A stretch of DNA of 64,000 bases, from assembly GCA_032358165.1 (NCBI GenBank), contig JAALGY010000012.1, forward strand, positions 2,542,001-2,606,000, read 5' to 3'. Numbering within the stretch: position 1 is the stretch's first letter; every line of letters starts with the position of its first letter. The notes below the pieces were generated by a model, which saw only the letters and a program-made list of their open reading frames with translations, was not told the DNA's origin and searched no databases. The translations under genes were made by a program, and so were the position numbers. This DNA comes from Diplosphaera chodatii. Lineage: Eukaryota > Chlorophyta > Trebouxiophyceae > Prasiolales > Stichococcaceae. Below, piece after piece: positions 58,237-64,000 of the stretch.

Positions 58237-61200
58237 ATGTTTGACAGCTCGCGCATCCTGCTAGCGGCGGCAGGCACCGCGACGTTCTGGATGCTTCTGC
58301 TGACGCTGCATGAGGCCCGGGGTCGGGTGCACATGTCCACTGCGATCACGTAGCTTGACCGAGCCCACCATGCACGAGAGCGCGCATGTCACCTGTGTAT
58401 TCTTTCAAGTGAATTTTCTGTCACATCATTTGTTTGATTACAGAGCGGTGCGGTCGTGCGCAGGACTGGCTTGCGGTCGTCGGTTGCGTGCCCTCTGTCC
58501 GTGCGCCTGCTGATGTGCCGCCGCCGCAGCGGTCGCACTGGCATCACACCTACGAGAACGTGAAGGCAGACCCCTACAGCTGTGACTTCAGCTTCCTGCC
58601 AGGCGCCTGGACGGGCAGCACTGCCGCGGCAAGTGCTACCCTGACTTCGCAGCGCGGCATGCTACGGCCAGCATCGCTGCAGGTACACAGGCGCGGCCAG
58701 ATCGACGGGAACAGCAGCGGCGGCAGCCCCCTGTACGGCACTGCTGAGACCCAGCGAATCATATGGGCGCACCAGCATCCGGCGGACTGCAGGAACCAGA
58801 GCTTCCTGATCCACTCCCTGCAGGTACGGGCGCAAGCGCTGCATAGCAGCATGAAGTCGCCTGCAGCACCTGCCTGCTGCTCGGATGCCTGCCTCAGCGT
58901 GCTGCACGATCAGCGCACGAGCCATGGGACGTCTTGTATGCTGCGCCCACAGGAGAGGGCAGGCATCGGCGCGCAGCTGCACGTGGTGGGACTGGCCCTC
59001 GCGATAGCAATGGACACCAACCGCATCCTACTGCTCGACACCGACGTCGAGGCGGCCCTGTACACCAAGGACCCGTACTGCGGTGAGCGCAGCGCCGTGT
59101 GCAGGTCAGCGGCATGCGCCCGTGGGCAGGAGAGCATGGCCGGCAACAGGACCCGCCTGTGCAGTCGCCGCTAGCCACCGCGGGGCAGGCCCCGAAGGTC
59201 TTGCGTCGCGGTCTGCAGTGAATGATTAAGCGAGCGAGAAAAAGAAGCGAAATGCAGCTGCATGCGCACCTGGCCATGCTGCAGAGGTGGGCCATCACCA
59301 GGCTGTGTGCTTGTGCCCCCTGCAGGCCCGGAGCGGTACAACCTAGACGAGTGCTACTTCGAGCGCCTCAGCAACTGCACGCTGGCAGACATGGAGGCGA
59401 GCACCAACCTGAGCACAAAGACGGCGCCGACTGTTTCCGTCGGCAACATACACATGGCGAATGTGAAGGTGCGGCGCAAAAGCACGGTGCATGCAGCTGT
59501 GGCAGTGATGAGCCGTACAACTGCCGGCCAGACGTCCCATCCAAGCAAGCTTGGCACCTCTGCCGCCTCTGCATGCGTCATGAAACAGCTCAGCATCACG
59601 GTGCTGTCCGGCAGGTGGTGGCCGACCACGGCGGTGGCCGGATGTTTGCCATTGGAGAAGGCTTGCACAACGGCACCCTCAAGTTCTTTCCTGAGAGGTG
59701 ACACACACACCTCTCGGCACACAAGAAGAGGCATCACTACATGACCTGACGACTGTCAGTTTGCAGCCCAATGCTTTAGTGCACTGACTGGTGCATACGG
59801 TGGTCGAGCGTCGCCTGTTGCGTTCCAATCTTCTGGAGGTCCTTTACATCGAGGTTCATTGGTGCACTGCCACCAAAGAAGCTTGCACGTGTTGCAGATT
59901 GTCATGGCACCGCAGAGTGGCATCGCAAAGTCGACTGAGCTCAGCTGTTGTGCTGCCAAGGCTTCGGAGCCTGGTCGAGCGGAGCCCTGTGGTGCCGCGC
60001 AAGCGCTACTACTGGTGGCGGTCGCAGGCGGCAATGTATGTCGTGCGGCCGAACGAGAGGACGCGCGCCCGGCTGGCAAAGATACGCGAGCAGAGGCTGC
60101 AGCACCGCCTGCCATCCCACGCAGCCGCAATCTCGGTGGGTGGAGGAGCTCCCTGATCCCATTCAGACGCCGGGCACCAATGCTGCCCGTGCACTGTACC
60201 CGCACCGATGCGAGTGATAACCATGGCCACTGACCTGGCAGCACTCCAGGGCACTGTGGCGTGCTGCCCACCAAGCAACCTGGTCGGACTCGTCCGCAGT
60301 GGTCAGCCCCTGTTGAGCTGCTTGTTACAGCTCACATGCTGTACTGTAATGGCTGAAAACGGTGAAATGCTGCTATGCTCAAGTGAAGCATGTGACACTG
60401 GTGGTGCAGACGGTCCAGGCAGCTGCACAAGGTGACGGCGTCGACTTCGATGTCCACTGTGCAGGTGCATGTGCGGCATGGGGACAAGTGGAAGGAGGCG
60501 CCCGAGCAGCCCAATGCAAACTACTTCAACAGGGCGCAGCAGATACATGTGCGTTGAAGCACAGGCCTGCCGCATACGGATCAGGCTGCAGGCTGTCCTT
60601 GGCGAACAGCCAGCAAAGGGAGGCTGTTGTTGTATCTATCACCAACTAATTGACTCCTGCAATCTGCCGATGCTGCGCGCAGGCGGAAGCGAATGGGACC
60701 CTACAGCAGCAGATATTCCTCAGCACGGATGACCCTGCGGCAGTGACCTGGTTTGAAGAGAATGCGGCCGGGTGGCAGGTGTCGTACACCAACAGCAGCC
60801 GCAAGCCCGACCCAAAGTGCGTGCTTTTTGTGATGCAGCAGGCGCGCCTGATGTTGACAGCAGCAACTCCCCAGTCGATAGCGTTGGTGCCTGAGTCTAA
60901 AGAGTGGAGTCAAAATGAAGTGTATCAAGCGCAATGCTCGCAGGAAAAGCACGATCGAGTATGCGCATGAGCGTGGCTATGCCGCCGAGTACCTGGACAG
61001 CCTGCTGAACCTGGAGCTGGCGGTGGAGTGCGGCGGCTGGGTCGGCACCCTGACCTCCAACTGGTGCCGCCTGATCGACCAGATCAGGCGAGGCAGACCA
61101 CACAGTCACGGGCGCACGCCGATCAGCCTGCACGCTGTATGTGCAATGCGCTAAGGCTGGAAGGGTTGGTGCGCTCTGCAGTGTTCCTGCTTGCATGTGG

Positions 61201-61309
61201 CCATGACTGGTGCTCATTGTGTGGCAGGTCGACGGCGCGCTGCAAGGCGGACGGGCGGTACCTGGATGCCGCTCAGGAGGACCCGCCAGAGGACATCGAT
61301 TGGAACTGA
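58237..61309 (+). CDS. GT23/FUT8-type fucosyltransferase-like type II membrane enzyme, 479 aa
   Basis: Ten exons with every phase agreeing: 58237-58321, 58444-58823, 58953-59082, 59326-59468, 59615-59697, 59961-60135, 60465-60548, 60683-60816, 60944-61087, 61228-61309. It starts with a signal anchor (RILLAAAGTATFWMLLLTLH). Hallmarks are IWAHQHPADC, GIGAQLHVVGLALAIAMDTN (donor-site entry), VHVRHGDKWKEAPE (the HxRxxDK-like motif of GT23), IFLSTDDPAAV (the LATDD motif) and VGTLTSNWCRLIDQIR (the TFSSQVCR-like motif). GT23 enzymes use GDP-fucose to add alpha-1,6 fucose to the N-glycan core or to chito-oligosaccharides (NodZ). A Golgi N-glycan role is inferred; the acceptor is unknown. The last intron (61088-61227) begins GC instead of GT and is the only one that does. 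The tail STARCKADGRYLDAAQEDPP is typical of algal members. Confidence 0.85.
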
Positions 61310-62812
61310 ACTGGCAACCGTTGCTGTCAGCTGCGCAGGTGGGATCTTTGGATGCCAGTGCCCAGCAGGATCAATCCCGTTGATCCTGACAGTGGGACAC
61401 AGTGCACATATGCCACTGATGTGCTGCATGGCCACTGCAGCGGCATGGTGGCGTTTGACAGTTTGTTTTTGTCATTCAAAAGGTTTGATCCGCACCATTT
61501 GTGCTTGTTCCTGCCGTTAACAAAGCAAGGGTGGGTGCAGCAACTGCAAAGCAGTTGCCTGCTAAACACAGAGGCCAAGCTGGCAGATGCCTGCATAGAG
61601 CGTTGAGTCGTGGCGCCTGGGGTTGGAGGGGCGACTCATGGCTTTGCACTTCAGCTGGCATGCTTGCTTGCCGAGCATACCATCCACGCCACTTGAAGCA
61701 TGACTGCACTTTCACCCACTGTGCAGAAGGTGCAAGCTGCGGCAGACTCGGGCGTGCTTCGGCTGCAACCAGTCGATACGCTGGGTCGTAGGACTGCTGT
61801 CAATGAAACATCCGCAGAGCGGCAAAACAGGCAAAGCAAACGCGTGCTGTGATTTAAGATGTTGGTGAGATGCAGCGTGGCATCCTGACATGCACGTGTT
61901 TTCTGGCTAGTGCAGATACGTCAGCTGGCGTCCACTGACAGTGCAGGGTGCGGCAGGAAGTGCATGGGCGCACGGAGACACCAAGCATCAAACTGAACCG
62001 AGGCATCAGAGTGACCTGCTGCATGCTAAGGCACCCGACTCGAGCAGTCCCAACGTGATACAGGACAACTAGCTAGTAGGTTGCTGTGACTGACGCCGAA
62101 ATGACGGCATTTAGTTGCTACAAGCAGTGAGTTACAAGGAAGTCAGCACAACACCTTTCTATTCAGTGGTGATGTAATCGCCAGAGTCCTGTAATATCGT
62201 ATCATGTCATGCAGAACATCAACCGATGAAAAACGTGAGAATCGAAACCTCAGACAATTACGGTTCCCTCAGGGTCAAATCCCGACGAAGGCAGCAAGTA
62301 GACACGCTGTTAGCAAGCTCGTTATCGTTCCTTGGCAGAGCATTGATGGTGCGGTGACTGCTTTTATACATTCATCGCCTTCGTTGCGCTTCATGGTTGC
62401 GCTGAGTTAACCAAAAGGCGCGGCCACCCCTTCAAGCACCCGCGTTCTCGGTGTGATGTGGCGATGGCTGCACAGCAGATCCAAACAACAGACGTATGGT
62501 TTTGAAGCGGTGGTAATGGCCAGACACACCCATGCACTGCGTGCGGCTGCATCCTGTACAGGCAGTGGTCGCTGCTCGGTCCCAAATGCGGATGGCAAGC
62601 GAATGCGCACTGTGACCCTGCCAGCACTGTGCACTATATGTGCCACAGGCACCATGCACTGGACAACCGTGCCAGCCGCTCGGGGAACTGCGTCATTTCT
62701 GGCGCGTGGCTGGGTAGCTGTGTGGATACAACACGACGTACCTCATGCACATGAAGGCGACGCCGGCGAACCGGGGTTGGTGCCCGAGGTCTGAAACAAC
62801 GCTTGTTCTCAC
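61310..62812. other. 1.5 kb without a resolved gene
   Basis: It should contain two convergent 3' ends. A plus frame at 62204-62410 (MSCRTSTDEKRENRNLRQLR...) has no splice context. A tRNA-like T-arm at 62271-62286 has no matching acceptor stem. Nothing else recognised. Confidence 0.4.
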
Positions 62813-63964
62813 ATTTTACCAGCCCTGAATTGCTCTCATCAGGAGCGCAGCTGTCATAGGCTGCATCGCAGGGGGCTTCTCCACACCGGTCGCCGAGATT
62901 CCCTCGGCATTCTGCCAGCAGATACACGAGGTCGTGTCAGCCATGCAGTATGTACCTGGCCAGGGGCCGTTGCATGAACCTCTCAGACTTGCAGAACGTG
63001 CAGCTGTGCTGGCTGGAGTATGCTTTGGAGCATCAAGATCGTGTCACAACTGAACACACAGCGTTCAACGTTCAACAAGTTGTACAAGGCGCTGCGACCT
63101 ACATAGAGCTACTCGCATCATGGATACTCACTGCATATGTTATCGCGGCAGGTGATGACTTCTGGACCGCTTGCACAAGTACTGTCGCAGGCACTGTTGC
63201 AGCCATCACCCTTAGCCACGTTCGTCAAGCACTCTGCGGTGGGCAGAGGCATCACACGATCATTAACCAAGGCAACACATGTGGCACCCTGCTGCAGCAC
63301 ACGCATGCTGTGCAAGCTTCAGCCTGCTGTACTGCTCAGTGTGTAGCCACAAGCAGACCATCGCACAGGTGCAGAAAGCATGTGTGCACTAGATTTTCCG
63401 CACAAACCCTGCAGCTACATGCACGCTGCTAATCATGTGGACGCGAAAGCTGCTCACCACATGCGCCATTGGTGCAGGTGAGGCCGGGACTGCAGGGGCA
63501 GCCGCTTGTGCACTTGCCATTCAACCCGGGTGGCGTTGGACATTCTGCAGGTGCATCCACTGCTAGTCAACTGTGTGTTTGCAGGCAGCCTTTCGACAGC
63601 AAATGCACCAGGCAGCAGCCAGATGAAGGTTGTCCTCGGCTCCGAACTGGTCAGACGCTCACTGCATGTGCTGGTGGTTGTGTCGCAGGTGGTGCCTGTG
63701 GCACATGGGCAGCCATTGCCGCTGCAATCACCGTTAGCTCCAGCACCCGCAGCTGGGCAGGCTGCATGTGCAACAGCTGCATGTCAGTACCAGGTCACTC
63801 GCACTTGCACCTGCCACATACCGGATGCAATCTCAGTCGTACCACACCAGGTAAGCTGGCCAATTAGAACTCACTACAGATGCCGCCGGTGCAGCTGGTG
63901 CCCACGGCGCAGGTGCAGTTCGTACCGCAGCTGCCACCCTTTGCAATGGGCAAAGTCGGGCAGG
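62813..63964 (-). CDS. secreted-type protein of tandem cysteine-rich modules, one per exon (partial)
   Basis: Five consecutive exons, each multiples of three in length and each in phase 1 at both ends: 63964-63875 (90 nt), 63761-63663 (99), 63559-63458 (102), 63233-63132 (102) and 62911-62813 (99). Four encode a module with six cysteines: CPTLPIAKGGSCGTNCTCAV, CPAAGAGANGDCSGNGCPCA, ECPTPPGLNGKCTSGCPCSP and ECLTNVAKGDGCNSACDSTC, each continuing to two more Cys. The fifth (ECRGNLGDRCGEAPC...) has five. The pattern is roughly C-x8-12-C-x3-C-x1-3-C-x4-9-C-x4-5-C, as in small disulfide-rich extracellular repeats; Gly- and Pro-rich loops fit a wall or matrix protein. Upstream exons, including any signal peptide, lie beyond 64,000. 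The last coding exon was not located; the reading continues past 62,813. I do not recognise a named family. Confidence 0.65.
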
Positions 63965-64000
63965 CTGCAGAAGCATCAACCAACATCACGTCAGGTGGCT

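Noticed and set aside
62271..62286. tRNA-like B box (agggtcaaatcccgac)
   Set aside because: No upstream A box or pairing acceptor stem at the right distance, so a tRNA gene is not supported.
1..64000. CRISPR array or bacterial-type operons
   Set aside because: No regularly spaced direct repeats were seen; the intron-rich genes and their families are eukaryotic.

Overview
The window is nuclear DNA of a eukaryote, most likely a chlorophyte green alga and perhaps a trebouxiophyte. The genes are GC-rich and cut into many short exons by small GT-AG introns whose 3' ends are mostly 'tgcag'. A plant-type telomere repeat (CCCTAAA) lies inside the window, TGTAA-type poly(A) signals follow two genes, and the families fit a plant or alga. 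There is no operon structure and I found no convincing RNA gene. Exon models were built by joining ORF pieces at splice sites with matching phase. Where I say 'phases agree', every junction was checked.

Left part (1-11.6 kb): a partial gene end at the left edge (+); a multi-pass membrane protein (-); a 432-residue protein with ten AT-hook motifs in nine exons (-); and, divergently, a SET-domain lysine methyltransferase of the Rubisco-LSMT/SETD type (+).

Accessory part (11.6-28.5 kb): few clear genes. A region of different sequence texture (about 11.7-13.5 and 19.0-19.3 kb) is split by a 5.5-kb inverted-repeat-bounded element (13,491-19,010). Its 533-bp outer arms are nearly identical, and a 6-bp direct repeat flanks it, which suggests a mobile element. 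Further right are a small unidentified gene, two copies of a GTCCTG/CAGGAC-rich dispersed repeat in opposite orientation, and a 123-bp palindrome with three CCCTAAA units at its apex. Much of 20.9-28.5 kb could not be resolved.

Right part (28.5-64 kb): a probable membrane protein (+); a 14-exon F-box protein (-); a GT61-type glycosyltransferase (-); a TMEM184/DUF300 membrane protein (+); a very large gene (46.9-57.7 kb, +) that looks like an SYCP2-type meiotic chromosome-axis protein; a fucosyltransferase-like (GT23/FUT8-type) type II membrane enzyme (+) with a GC-AG last intron; and, at the right edge, a secreted-type protein made of repeated cysteine-rich modules, one per exon (-).

The genes do not form one pathway. 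GT61, the fucosyltransferase-like enzyme and the Cys-module protein all point to the secretory pathway. The AT-hook, SET and SYCP2-like proteins point to chromatin, chromosome or plastid protein modification. The most notable items are the SYCP2-like axis gene, the inverted-repeat element, the telomere-repeat palindrome and the exon-per-module Cys-rich gene.
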